Below, in pieces: positions 55,017-64,000 of a stretch of DNA of 64,000 bases. The notes beneath the pieces are model-generated. The model had not been told where the DNA came from. It did no database searches and saw nothing but the letters and a program-made list of their open reading frames with translations. The position numbers and the translations under genes were made by a program. How positions within the stretch are numbered: position 1 is the stretch's first letter; each line of letters starts with the position of its first letter. The DNA is from Marsupella aquatica (taxonomy: Eukaryota; Marchantiophyta): the NCBI GenBank assembly GCA_973895155.1, contig OZ316899.1, positions 11,966,001 to 12,030,000 on the forward strand, in the 5' to 3' direction.

Positions 55017-58000
55017 CTACTTCGATTTTGCGTTGGCTGTGTGTTCGTGTCGGGAGTTGTCGTTAGTCGAGGAGGTTAGGGAGGAGAGACGATGCATTCC
55101 AATGGCGCTGACGTGCTTTCGATGTGTAGTCGCTGGTAGCGGCTTGGTGAAGAGGTCGGCGCAATTGTCTTGTGAGCTTATCCACTTTACTTGTATTTGC
55201 TTTCCGCTGTGTTCGTGCGTAAAGAAAAATTTCGGGTCTATGTGCTTGGTTCGATCGGTCTTCATGTAGCCTGTAACTATCTGGTCGACGCATGCCCTAT
55301 TGTCCTCGTAGATGGTGGTTGGATTTGTGAGTAAGGTTTTTCCTGTCTGTTTGAGTATATGTGTGATTATACTACGGAGCCAAATCGCTTCGCGGCATGC
55401 CTCATAGAGGGCAATTACTTCGGCGTGATTCGATGACGTTGTGGTTAGGCTCTGCTTCGTGCTTCTCCAAGATATGGCGGTTTTACCCTGCAAGAAGACG
55501 TATCCTGTCTGCGACTTTGAATCTTGGGGGTCTGAGAGGTATCCAGCGTCCGCGTATCCTGTAAGTTCATCCTCGCTTTCGTTGGGGAAGAATAGTCCCA
55601 TGTCAATTGTTCCTTGGAGGTATCGGAATACTTGTTTTATGTCGTTCCAGTGGCGTATTGTCGGGTGCGCGCTATGTCGTGCGAGGAGGCTCACTGCAAA
55701 GGATATATCCGGTCGGGTGTTGTTGGCCAGGTAAAGGAGGGCTCCGATAGCCGATAAGTATGGCTTATCTGAATCTAGTATTGGTTCGTTGTCCTGTCTT
55801 TGCCTGAACATGTCCTTCGCAGTGTCTAAGGATCTCAGCTCCATTGGTGTTGATACCGGGTATGCCTTTTGCATATTGAATTGTTGGAGGATTTTGTTTG
55901 TATAGGTAGACTGGCTAATGAATGTGCCTGTCTGTAGGTGATCGAACTGAAGGCCGAGGCAGTAAGTCGGTTCTCCCAGTTCTTTCATCTCGAAAATGCC
56001 CTTCATTGTGTTGATTGTTTGTCGTAATAGTCGTTGTGTACCGAAGAGATTAATGTCATCGACATATAGCGCTAACACGACGAACTCTGTGTCTACTCTT
56101 TTGATGAATATACAGGGCGCTATGTCTTCTGTAATAAATCCGAGTGCTTGTATTTCGGTTTTAAATTTCTGGTACCATATACGGCCGCTTTGTTTCAGGC
56201 CGTTTATGGATTTCAATACTTGCACAGCAAATGCCTGCTGTCCAGTCCTTCGTTTTCCGGGGTACTGGAGTGGTGCTTTCTGTGTGTTGCCACTGCTCAA
56301 CACAAGGCCTTTACAATCATCATTAGGGATAATCTGGTCAATTCCCGACTTCATATCCTTGCTCAGGTTCGGGTATTGCTTCCCCTGAATGTGTTCTGCC
56401 ACTCTTTCGAGTAATTCCTTTGGTGCTTTCATATGAATTTCGGAGTCTAAGACTCCATATAGGTATGCCGTTACTACGTCCATAAGGATATTGCATAACT
56501 GGTGTTTGCGAGAGAAAGCAATTAAATACCTGAATGTCGTCACGTCCATTACTGGTGAATATGTTAGATCATAGTCCCTGCCTGGGATCTGGGTGTATCC
56601 TTTTGCTACTAACCGCGCTCTGTATCTGATAACATCACCTTTTGCATTTCGCTTTTTAATGAACGTAAATCGGCTGTCTGTATAGTCATTGTTAGGATCA
56701 ACTTGTTTGACTGGTCCGAAGACTTGTCGACAGATTAGCGCATCCATTTCTGTGTCAATGGCCTCTTTCCAGTGTGGCCAATCTGACCTTGTTTGTGCTT
56801 CTTTGATTGTTAAAGGGTCCGAAGTATCATTGGTTATTTCTTGAGCTATATGGTAAGCAAATTGTTCGTCGACAGTAGTGTTTTGTCTCGTGTAAATTTG
56901 TCCTGTATGCTTATACTGAATTGACATCTCCTCATTACCCGATATGTCTGGTGTCTCGGATTCATTATTAATGAAGTGAAAAGTAGTTTCAGGAATTACC
57001 TGATGGGGGCGTCTTTGGCGGGGTCGGGTATCATGTGATCCTGGTGGCCTACCTCTTTTCGCCTTAGGGGCAGCTACTGTTGCTGGAGGAGTATTCATTT
57101 GTACTCTGGCTGGTACATTGGTTGCCTCGTTGTGGGATTTTGTAACATTTGCTGCATCATTAAATGCATCTGGGATCTTATCCAGCATCTCGTGGAGGTG
57201 GAGTAATCGTCTAACTTCTGCATCCGTTTGTTTCGTCCTCGGGTCCTGGTTGAGTAAGTTTCTGCTGTTCCAGTTGATCTTGTGTGGGTGCAAGTCCCCT
57301 GTCATTTGTTTGTCTATGCTTAGGGTGGGAAAAGTGTCTTCGTAAAAATGACAATCTGTATGTCTGGCCTTAAACACATCGGCTGTTGTCGGTTCCAGGT
57401 AGCGAATGATCGAGGATGAGTCATTTCCGATGTAGATTCCTTCTTGTCTTTGAGGTCCGATTTTTGTACGCTTGGGTCCCAGTATTGGGACCATGACTTT
57501 GCATCCAAATACCCGCAGGTGTGACAGGTCTGGAGGTAGTCCGAACGCTAAGTGGTGTGGAGTCTTTGTGTTGAACGTCGATGGTCTGTATTGAAGCAGT
57601 GTGGCAGCATGGAGGACTGCGTGTCCCCATGTGGATAGGGGTAACTTTGAATTCATTAACAGGGGTCTGGTTATCATCTGTATACGCTTGATAACGGATT
57701 CTGCCATTCCGTTTTGGAAATGGACATATGGGACTGAGTATTCAGTGTCAATGCCCGCTGCCCAGCAAAACTCATCGAATGCTTTTGAGGTGAATTCCCC
57801 TGCACCATCCACTCTCAGTTTCCGAATTGGATGTTCTGGGAATTGTGCTTTAAGCTTTAGAATGTTGGCCAGTATCCTAGCGAAGACCAAGTTGCGTGTA
57901 GAGAGTAGAGATACTTGCAGCCATTTGGTCGAAGAGTCGATGATGGCCAGGAAATACTTAAACGGTCCACTTGGTGGGTGGATCGGGCCGCATACATCTG

Positions 58001-59630
58001 CGTTCAGGTGTTCCAGGAAGTTCGGGATGGCATAGATTGTCTTCTGTATTTGTGGGCGTGTAATCAGCTTCCCCTGAGAGCACGCCAGGCATTGCCTTTG
58101 TTTTGTTGATGGGTTGACTCCTTGGGGGATTCCACGGGAGTCATGAATAATTCTGCGGTACATATTTACTCCGGGGTGTCCCAGTCGACAGTGCCATAAG
58201 TATGTGATATCAGGTAAGTCTGCAGTGACATAGTGAGCTTGAATTTGAGTTGCGTAGAGGCCTGGTGGTATAAGGGGTAAGGTTTCTTTAATATGTATAC
58301 CTTGTTCGGTAACCTCCACGATTTGGAGGGTATCTTCCTCGTCTGTTTTCACTGTGCGCAGTTGATATTTATTTGCGACTATGTCTCGGAAGCTGATGAG
58401 GTTCCTTGTAGCTCGCGGGGCGAATATCGCTGCTTCGATGGCGAGTGCAGTGCCTCCTGGGAATATTACCGTGGCTGTGCCTTTACCCTCCTCAATCTGG
58501 TTTGTGCCTGAAATGGTGGTCATATGCCGGGCTGATGGGGTAATTGAGTGGAAATATTTCTTGTCCTTTAGTATTGTATGAGACGTACCGCTGTCAATTA
58601 TGCCCAGATTGGGGTCTTGTAGTGTGTAGGGTCCTCTTGCTGGAGTTACTATGTGGGTCTCCACTTCATGAGGTTGTTCGGGGTCTTTGTAGGTGGCTAT
58701 TGCTTCTTCTAGCTCCATGTAGTTCCCTGCTGGGTTTTGTTTGAGTCTAGCTCTTGATTCTGTATGTTTCCTGGCTGTTTGGTCTGATGCCCAACAATTT
58801 TTCTTCAGGTGTCCTATTTTTCCGCATCGGTAGCACATCCTGTCATCTTTGGTGTTGTCCGATGCATTATCACTCATCCTGCCTCTGCCGCCTACTCCCC
58901 TGCCTCTTGTGTTGTATGATTGTCGATATCCTCGACCTCTGTAGGATTGGTTTCTACCTCTGCCTTGGTATCCGCCTCTGCCTCTTGGTCGGCCTCGTCC
59001 CATGTTATCTCGCTGATAGTAATTTATCTCTGGTTTGTGTGGTGGTGGTTCTGTTCCCGCAGGTCTTTTTCGGGCGTTTTGCATGGCGATCACCTGTTGC
59101 TTCTCTTCTACAAGTAAATGTGCGATAAGATCTGAATATGTGGTGAATTGCATATTTCGGTACTGTGTACCGAGTGCAATGTTTGATTCGGGGAATGTAC
59201 TCAGTGTCTTGTCGATCTTATCTGCGTCTGGGACTGGATGGCCGCAGAGTTCTAGTTGAGAGGTAATTTTAAATAGAGCGCTGTTGTAGTTAGCAATGGA
59301 AGTATGATCCATCACTCGTAGGTTGTACCAATCGCGGCGAGCCTCAGGAAGCCATATTTCGCGCATATGGTCGAATCGGGCCTTTAACTTGTCCCACAGG
59401 AGTCGTGGATTGACTTCGTTCATGTATTGGGATTTTAGTGAGGGAACCAAGTGCTGGCGCAAAAGGAACACGGCCTTGGCCTTCTGTTGTAGAGTCAGAT
59501 TTTGGTCTGTGATTAATGTATCTTCAAGCTCCAACGATGCGAAGTATGTTTCCGCATCTACGGCCCATGTCAAGTAGTTGCTGCCGTCTACTAGTAGGGC
59601 TGGGAAATGTAACTTCTCCAATGTCGCCAT
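55017..59630 (-). CDS. Copia gag-pol polyprotein, 1537 aa
   Basis: Full-length single frame. Gag (UBN2-type): about 1-230 (LVDGSNYLTWAVDAETYFAS, WLPEARRDWYNLRV). RGG-rich stretch about 215-260, zinc knuckle CYRCGKIGHLKKNC about 270-283. Protease GIIDSGTSHTIL near 345. GAG-pre-integrase LWHCRLGHPG near 480. Integrase D, D, E in NADVCGP, RVDGAGEF and NGMAESVIKRI. RT with catalytic LALYVDDINLFG. RNase H with GYADAGYLSDP, NHAEVIAL and YEDNRACVDQ. Domain order PR-IN-RT-RH is Ty1/copia. All catalytic residues I looked for are present, with no stop or frameshift. It makes the capsid and all enzymes for reverse transcription and integration. Confidence 0.95.
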   Translation of the reverse strand: MATLEKLHFPALLVDGSNYLTWAVDAETYFASLELEDTLITDQNLTLQQKAKAVFLLRQHLVPSLKSQYMNEVNPRLLWDKLKARFDHMREIWLPEARRDWYNLRVMDHTSIANYNSALFKITSQLELCGHPVPDADKIDKTLSTFPESNIALGTQYRNMQFTTYSDLIAHLLVEEKQQVIAMQNARKRPAGTEPPPHKPEINYYQRDNMGRGRPRGRGGYQGRGRNQSYRGRGYRQSYNTRGRGVGGRGRMSDNASDNTKDDRMCYRCGKIGHLKKNCWASDQTARKHTESRARLKQNPAGNYMELEEAIATYKDPEQPHEVETHIVTPARGPYTLQDPNLGIIDSGTSHTILKDKKYFHSITPSARHMTTISGTNQIEEGKGTATVIFPGGTALAIEAAIFAPRATRNLISFRDIVANKYQLRTVKTDEEDTLQIVEVTEQGIHIKETLPLIPPGLYATQIQAHYVTADLPDITYLWHCRLGHPGVNMYRRIIHDSRGIPQGVNPSTKQRQCLACSQGKLITRPQIQKTIYAIPNFLEHLNADVCGPIHPPSGPFKYFLAIIDSSTKWLQVSLLSTRNLVFARILANILKLKAQFPEHPIRKLRVDGAGEFTSKAFDEFCWAAGIDTEYSVPYVHFQNGMAESVIKRIQMITRPLLMNSKLPLSTWGHAVLHAATLLQYRPSTFNTKTPHHLAFGLPPDLSHLRVFGCKVMVPILGPKRTKIGPQRQEGIYIGNDSSSIIRYLEPTTADVFKARHTDCHFYEDTFPTLSIDKQMTGDLHPHKINWNSRNLLNQDPRTKQTDAEVRRLLHLHEMLDKIPDAFNDAANVTKSHNEATNVPARVQMNTPPATVAAPKAKRGRPPGSHDTRPRQRRPHQVIPETTFHFINNESETPDISGNEEMSIQYKHTGQIYTRQNTTVDEQFAYHIAQEITNDTSDPLTIKEAQTRSDWPHWKEAIDTEMDALICRQVFGPVKQVDPNNDYTDSRFTFIKKRNAKGDVIRYRARLVAKGYTQIPGRDYDLTYSPVMDVTTFRYLIAFSRKHQLCNILMDVVTAYLYGVLDSEIHMKAPKELLERVAEHIQGKQYPNLSKDMKSGIDQIIPNDDCKGLVLSSGNTQKAPLQYPGKRRTGQQAFAVQVLKSINGLKQSGRIWYQKFKTEIQALGFITEDIAPCIFIKRVDTEFVVLALYVDDINLFGTQRLLRQTINTMKGIFEMKELGEPTYCLGLQFDHLQTGTFISQSTYTNKILQQFNMQKAYPVSTPMELRSLDTAKDMFRQRQDNEPILDSDKPYLSAIGALLYLANNTRPDISFAVSLLARHSAHPTIRHWNDIKQVFRYLQGTIDMGLFFPNESEDELTGYADAGYLSDPQDSKSQTGYVFLQGKTAISWRSTKQSLTTTSSNHAEVIALYEACREAIWLRSIITHILKQTGKTLLTNPTTIYEDNRACVDQIVTGYMKTDRTKHIDPKFFFTHEHSGKQIQVKWISSQDNCADLFTKPLPATTHRKHVSAIGMHRLSSLTSSTNDNSRHEHTANAKSK

Positions 59631-60176
59631 GTCTATTTCGCCTGATTTTGGGCCTTATAAATATATGGTGTTCCTTTGTATCAAATGCCTATGACTTTCG
59701 CCTTGTCCCGCCCGATCGATCGGCTGTTGTTATGGATCAAGTTAACCAAAAGAAAGAGAAACGATAGCGATCCTTTCGCTCAAGGCACGGGACTCATCTG
59801 CCCCTTGAATCGCATCCAAATTGTCCCCGATGGAGTTCGTTCGTATGTCCTTGTGTGCGGTCCTCAAAGTTTTCAGTTTTCGCCAATGTCTTTTATTTTG
59901 TTTTTCGCGTCTCGTCACGTTGTCTCCTTCGTTCAAGGTTGAGAATCTTCGCTCGTGATTAGGCTCGACGCTCTATGGCCAGTTCTTTGTTCTTCGATCA
60001 TAAGCTTGTTTTCTCTATTCTCGGGAGGTAGTTAGGCGGTTATTCTCGCCATTAGAGCAAAAAACACACAACATTGTGTTGTTTTCTTTGTGTGGACCTC
60101 GATCTATTGAGTTGTCAGATTTTGGGGAGGGAGCACATGTAAAAAAAATGTAATTGAGCAAGTCGCGCTGATAACG
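59631..60176 (-). promoter_or_regulatory. Copia 5' leader and primer-binding site
   Basis: 546-nt leader between the 5' LTR and the gag ATG. On the coding strand its first bases, CGTTATCAGCGCGAC, are the likely primer site. They match the same position of the 34.6-kb LARD (CGTTATCAGCACGAG) except for two bases. Confidence 0.65.
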
Positions 60177-60323
60177 TGTTATGAATACACAAGATGATAG
60201 TAGTCAATAATCCCCACACACTTCCATTATGCCAAGGACTTATATAGTCCAGAAGGGTTAACATGGTTGGGTTAATGTTAACCTATCCTATACTAGGGTT
60301 AAGTCATATTATGGGTTATAACA
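60177..60323 (-). repeat. 5' LTR of the copia element
   Basis: 147 bp, identical to 54531-54677. GAACC duplication follows at 60324-60328. Confidence 0.95.
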
Positions 60324-61621
60324 GAACCATAGTTTTTGCTGTCATTAATTTTCCAGAGTTAAGATGAACAAACAGAGTACAAACAGAGCACAATGAAGCA
60401 CCACAGTGTGTCGCACGGGACCTCTCACCTCTGCCTGAACACCAGCCGCACCCAACACCACACCAGAGATCAGCGGTCTTGAAAACAAGTTGACACCCTA
60501 AACCCGGCACTTCCAATGTCGCCCGTTCCAATGTCGCAGCGCGTTTTTGTTCTAGCTCGTTCTCCTCTTGACCGAAGAACAACCCAACAAGCAAATGGCG
60601 GAAGATGGACGCACTTAGCACCTGGGTGAATGTGGTCACGTTGCGCTTCAAGTGTGGCCTAAACCCTTCCTCCTCCCTTCAATCACAGAGAGTCTTCGAC
60701 CGCAAGAGCAAGAAGCACTTCCTCTCCTCTCATCTCCCAATGCTATGCAAGGCAAAGAGGTAAAGACTTACAAAGCTAATGGCGGAAGACGGACCCCCGC
60801 ACCACGAACTTGGCGTCCGACCCTAAAATTTCCCGCAATGCCCCCGCAATGCCTTCAGGGAGCACTCACAAACGCACCCAACACCCGATTGAATGTGGTC
60901 AGGTCGCTTCAAGTGTGGTGTCAAACCCTTCCTCCTCCCTGAAATCACAGAGAGCCCGACACACTGCACACTAAGAATCCCATTGTTTCTCCATAAACCT
61001 TCGTTCCCTCCTTGATTGATCGACTATCGATCGCCCCTCTCAATGAGTCGCCTCATTCGCTCCACCTCCCCTCCCCTTTGTAAACCCTCTTTGCGGACGA
61101 AGACCCTACATTTGCTCCCGCGCACAAGGGTGGAGAGTACTAAGGTTCTCAGCCAGTGACATGTAAGGGGCTCATGTAAGGGGGTACTGCACAACGGTGG
61201 AGAGTACTAAGGTACTCAGCCAGTGACATGTAAGGGGCTCATGTAAGGGGGTACCTCTACTATTTGAAGCTTTCTCACATAAAAAGCTTGAATGTTTGGC
61301 AATTGGTGAGTAGCACTCACTCACATAAGAACCCTAAACTAAGACAATCAGCTTAGATAGTGGACCTGCCATTTTCCTTATGATGGGATGTTGTAATTAA
61401 GTGGTATCCCCCATCCAACTTCAAAGGTGCATGGACAACCTTGAACCATGAACAATGTCCCTTGCACCTTGAAGAATGAGTGATTGAAAAGAGTAGGTAA
61501 AGTCAACATCGCAAAGGAGTCGCAACAAATGAGTGGAAACTTTGTGGAAGTGATACTTAAGACATATGTAGTGATAACACCCTAAACTTCCATAACCTTG
61601 TCACAGTAGTCAATAGTGGTT
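60324..61621. other. CACTA-A high-coordinate subterminal region
   Basis: No supportable gene. Local duplications: about 70 bp at 60621-60690 and 60888-60957 (GAATGTGGTCA...TTCAAGTGTGG), and about 62 bp in tandem at 61130-61190 and 61195-61252 (GGTGGAGAGTACTAAGGT...CAGCCAGTGACATGTAAGGG). Being upstream of all minus-strand genes, it should hold the element promoter. Confidence 0.55.
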
Positions 61622-61652
61622 TGGTAAAAAATAGGGGGTATTTCTACTAGTG
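61622..61652 (-). repeat. CACTA-A terminal inverted repeat, high-coordinate end
   Basis: Reverse complement identical to 19511-19541 over 31 bp. Confidence 0.85.
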
Positions 61653-61862
61653 CTTTTCATAGAGAAAATGGAGTTTTTCCTTATATCTATTTGCCTTCCT
61701 CCTTCAGTTATAGATGGAAATTGAGAAGAATAACAAAGATAACTTCCTTGCAAATGGAGGTCTCCTTACCCCACTTGTGATGGTTCCTCTTCCTCTCTTC
61801 ACAAATCCATCTAATCACTCAAGGTCCCAATTAATTAGTCATTCTCTCTTGAATGTGCAACA
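61653..61862. other. Flank between CACTA-A and the terminal LTR
   Basis: 210 bp. If CACTA-A is one element, this sequence originally adjoined 19510 and is part of the older insertion site. Nothing recognisable. Confidence 0.4.
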
Positions 61863-62830
61863 TGTGGTGCGTCCCATGGCTCCCTAAACCCAAGAAACCC
61901 CCTTGCACAAGCCGATTCCTGCAGGTTTCGCTCTTGGCAAGGCCGGTTCCGTGGCTGTAGCGGCATGGGGCGCTGCTAACTTCACTACTAACATTTTACA
62001 CACATATACTAGACAGATCCTTCATCGGGTCATGAGATACGTAGCCGGCCTATTCTATGCCTTCCCTTGTCTTCCTCTCATGGTCTTCCTTTAGGTATGT
62101 TTGGATTCCGCCACCGGAATGATCCCCAACTGGCTTGGGTAAGCCGCTAAGACCTCTCTCAGTTCGACACATCCAACTCTTACTATCTTGCTTACTCCCT
62201 TCTCTTGGTTGATGTGGGAAATCTTCAAACAAGTTAATGCGACACACAAATTAATAGCAAAATGACTCCTTCTGACTGAGTTATACCATGCACTTGTCAT
62301 ACAAACAGTACTTCTCATACACAAGACCTGCGAACTAAGCCGTGAGGCCAACTCTATTCATCTCTTAGGCATGAGGAAACATGAATATACACAAGGGTCA
62401 TAGTATAACTAACCAAGAGCTTCTTTTACTACTTGAATCCCAGCCCTACTGGTGCACTAAAAACTTGCTAAGGAAGAAGGCCCTAAACTCCCCGTTGCCC
62501 AGGTACTTATCCTAACAGTGGATCCGCCTAATTCCTTGCAGCGTAAGCCTAATCTATCCTAACTGAAATCTACCTATGTACAGCAAGGTAGGAGCACAAG
62601 TATTGCTCTTACCAGTGGATCCGCTCTCCCACTAATCTAAGTGTCAGGGCCGCCTCCTGGTTCTGATCCTAATTCTAAACTTGGAGATCTGAGCCCGCCC
62701 TGCCCACTCACGCCTCCTTCCACATCCGCCCTCCTTAAAAGGAGCGGCCCTCCACCACCGTCATGGTAGCGGTGGCTGATCCTCAATGGACGCCCCCAAC
62801 ACTTCCTCCGCAGCCATTGCCGTAGGTCCG
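61863..62830 (-). repeat. Partial LTR related to the 42-50 kb gypsy LTR
   Basis: The minus strand matches the later part of the 41946-43163/48738-49934 LTRs with many substitutions, ending CGCACCACA at 61863. Homology starts near 62830, in the middle of the LTR, so roughly the first 230 bp are absent. Upstream sequence (higher coordinates) is the coiled-coil frame instead. No primer-site-like sequence follows 61863 on the coding strand, so it reads as a 3' LTR or a broken one. Confidence 0.75.
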
Positions 62831-64000
62831 TCTTCTGACAGATTACCTGCCCCAGACCGAGTCAACTCTCCATTGGCCTGACTGGGTCCACCCTCGGCTT
62901 CAGCATTAGCATCGGCCACGGCTTCCAATACGGCTACGGCCTCCCCGACATGCTCTAGTGGTGGATCTGGTACCCCAACTTCATCACTAATTGTCCTGGC
63001 CTTGGCTTTGCTATCCCCGCCTTCTAGGACAGTTGGATCCTCTGCCGTGACCCTGCCTGAGGTTGGTGTTGGGTTCTCCTCCGTGGTCACAACGGCTTGA
63101 GAAGCCGTGTTACTCCCTGACCTAGAAGGTTTCCGCTTCTTCTTCTTCCCTGTTTCGGCAATTGGTCCCTTCCCCTTGCCACTTACTTCCGGCACCGGTG
63201 CGAGTGTCGCGGCTTGTCCTTTGGCTAGTACTACCCCTGGCAACTTGGTTGCCCCACTTGGAGTTGGAACTGATGAAGCCAAGCACTTAAATACTGCGGC
63301 TTGTTTCTTTAGCCGCTCTGTTTGGTTGTCGGCCCACCGCTGTAAGTTCTCCATCTTCCTCGTGCTTTCTTCCAACTCCTCCTGCATTTCGTCCAAGTCT
63401 TTCCGCGCCTCCTCCAGCTCCTTCGGGGCTTCCTCCAATTCCTTCTGGGCTTCCTCCAATCCCTTCTTCAAGGTAGCCCTCTCCTCTTGGGTTTCTCTCA
63501 GCTCCTTGTCAAGCTCCGTCATAACCTCAGACTCCATCTTGTTCATCTTGGTATAAGTCTGATCGAGCTGGTCGTCTTTCTCACGCAGGTCGGCCTTGAA
63601 GCTGGCTGTCAGGGATGCAAGCTCCTGCTGCAGCACAATAATCCCTTGATAGGATCTCCCTAACTCGGCCTCCTTCTGCTCAAGGGCTCCACAGATATCC
63701 TCAAGCTCCCCCTTCAACGCCCTCTCCCTCCTTTGGGTCTCCTCCATGGCCCGATTGTTGGTTGCTATGTGGGCCTCCTTTGCGTCCCTCAGCTCTCGCT
63801 TCCACTTCTCCCTTTCCTTGATCGCATCGGCCAACTCCCCTTGGGTCCGAGTTAGTTTATCCTTGATAATCTGATTATCAGACTGAGCGGTATCCAGTTG
63901 CCCCTCATGATGTTTAGCTCATGCTGCTTAATCCGCAACTCATCTTGGGCTTTCTTAGCCGCCTTTAGATCCTCTGCCTTGGCTTCCTTCTCTCTAAGCC
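62761..64000 (-). CDS. Coiled-coil protein frame fused to LTR sequence, partial
   Basis: The frame 63834-62761 encodes 357 residues. About 1-180 are a heptad-rich coiled coil (MADAIKEREKWKRELRDAKE, then EEAQKELEEAPKELEEARKD and ELEESTRKMENLQRWADNQT). A Pro/Ser/Lys-rich region follows (KGKGPIAETGKKKKRKPSRS), then an acidic Ala-rich tail. The last 20 or so codons lie in LTR-homologous sequence. Upstream of 63834 the same type of sequence (KAEDLKAAKKAQDELRIKQ) runs to the window edge with one frameshift near 63915, so the protein is longer and its start is outside. I do not recognise the family. It could be an accessory ORF of a gypsy relative or a host gene fragment that acquired an LTR. Confidence 0.5.

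Larger units (their letters stand above)
54531..60323 (-). mobile_element. Ty1/copia LTR retrotransposon, apparently intact, 5.79 kb
   Basis: 147-bp LTRs at 54531-54677 and 60177-60323 are identical in every base I compared. They start TGTTATGAATAC and end TATAACA. GAACC flanks both sides (54526-54530 and 60324-60328). On the minus strand, CGTTATCAGCGCGAC follows the 5' LTR (primer site) and AAGGGGAAG precedes the 3' LTR (polypurine tract). A single 1537-codon gag-pol frame fills the interior. It is the youngest datable insertion here and possibly autonomous. Confidence 0.95.
19511..61652 (-). mobile_element. CACTA-A (En/Spm-type) element, split by nested insertions
   Basis: CACTAGTAGAAATACCCCCT opens a 31-bp terminus at 19511-19541 whose perfect reverse complement ends at 61652. 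The 3-bp flanks are TTT and CTT, one mismatch, so the duplication is imperfect. Subtracting CACTA-B (15 kb), the gypsy (8 kb) and the copia (5.8 kb) leaves about 13.4 kb. All remaining genes (PHD, tandem BRCT, TNP2, Transposase_24) lie on the minus strand. The span rests on TIR identity and on the continuity of TNP2 across the gypsy. That both termini belong to one element is likely but not proven. Confidence 0.68.

Noticed and set aside
55996-59577. Numerous plus-strand frames within 55-59.6 kb
   Set aside because: Antisense shadows of the intact copia gag-pol.
29899-61655. Pairing the second CACTA-B terminus (preceded by CTT) with the terminus at 61652 (followed by CTT)
   Set aside because: The terminal sequences diverge after the first 12 bp (ACCGGGG versus TACCCCC), so they belong to different families. 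CTT is likely coincidence.

Overview
This 64-kb window looks like a transposon-dense intergenic block from a plant-lineage (streptophyte) nuclear genome. I recognise no conserved host housekeeping gene, rRNA, tRNA or CRISPR array. Almost everything readable is a mobile element: Ty3/gypsy and Ty1/copia LTR retrotransposons, CACTA (En/Spm) elements with Transposase_24, TNP2, DUF4218 and DUF4216 domains, a MULE, a LINE and a MITE. The GT-AG introns, CACTA TIRs and TNP2 architecture point to a plant. The retroelement-borne cytosine methyltransferase and a gypsy element whose polymerase resembles fungal-type clades suggest a non-seed lineage (charophyte, bryophyte, lycophyte or fern). I cannot name the species.

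Layout from left to right. (1) 1-130 and 6674-10014: minus-strand remnant of a retroelement with an aspartic protease and a C5 cytosine methyltransferase. It is split by a 6.5-kb MULE (131-6663) with 10-bp target duplications. The MULE carries a broken transposase, itself hit by a 389-bp MITE, and a convergent orphan gene. (2) 10015-19073: a minus-strand gypsy element with 1.6-kb LTRs full of 28-bp tandem repeats. (3) 19511-61652: two matching 31-bp CACTA termini enclose a 42-kb nest. The outer CACTA-A contributes a Transposase_24 gene, a TNP2 gene, a tandem-BRCT gene and a PHD-finger gene, all on the minus strand. (4) Nested inside are CACTA-B (23061-38048, with a LINE remnant, a second DDE transposase, an 828-bp duplicated terminus and a 2.95-kb non-autonomous LTR element), a plus-strand gypsy element inside the TNP2 gene (41946-49934), and an apparently intact minus-strand copia element with identical LTRs (54531-60323). 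(5) 61863-64000: a minus-strand LTR piece fused to a long coiled-coil reading frame.

Inferred order of events: the methyltransferase retroelement is oldest. The MULE, the 10-19 kb gypsy and probably CACTA-A inserted into it or beside it. CACTA-B and the 42-50 kb gypsy then entered CACTA-A, and the copia element is the youngest datable insertion because its two LTRs match base for base. The two points most worth pursuing are the methyltransferase placed between protease and the expected reverse transcriptase of a retroelement, and a CACTA element carrying chromatin-type genes (EDM2-like PHD, tandem BRCT). Both could be element-encoded means of coping with host silencing, but that role is inference.
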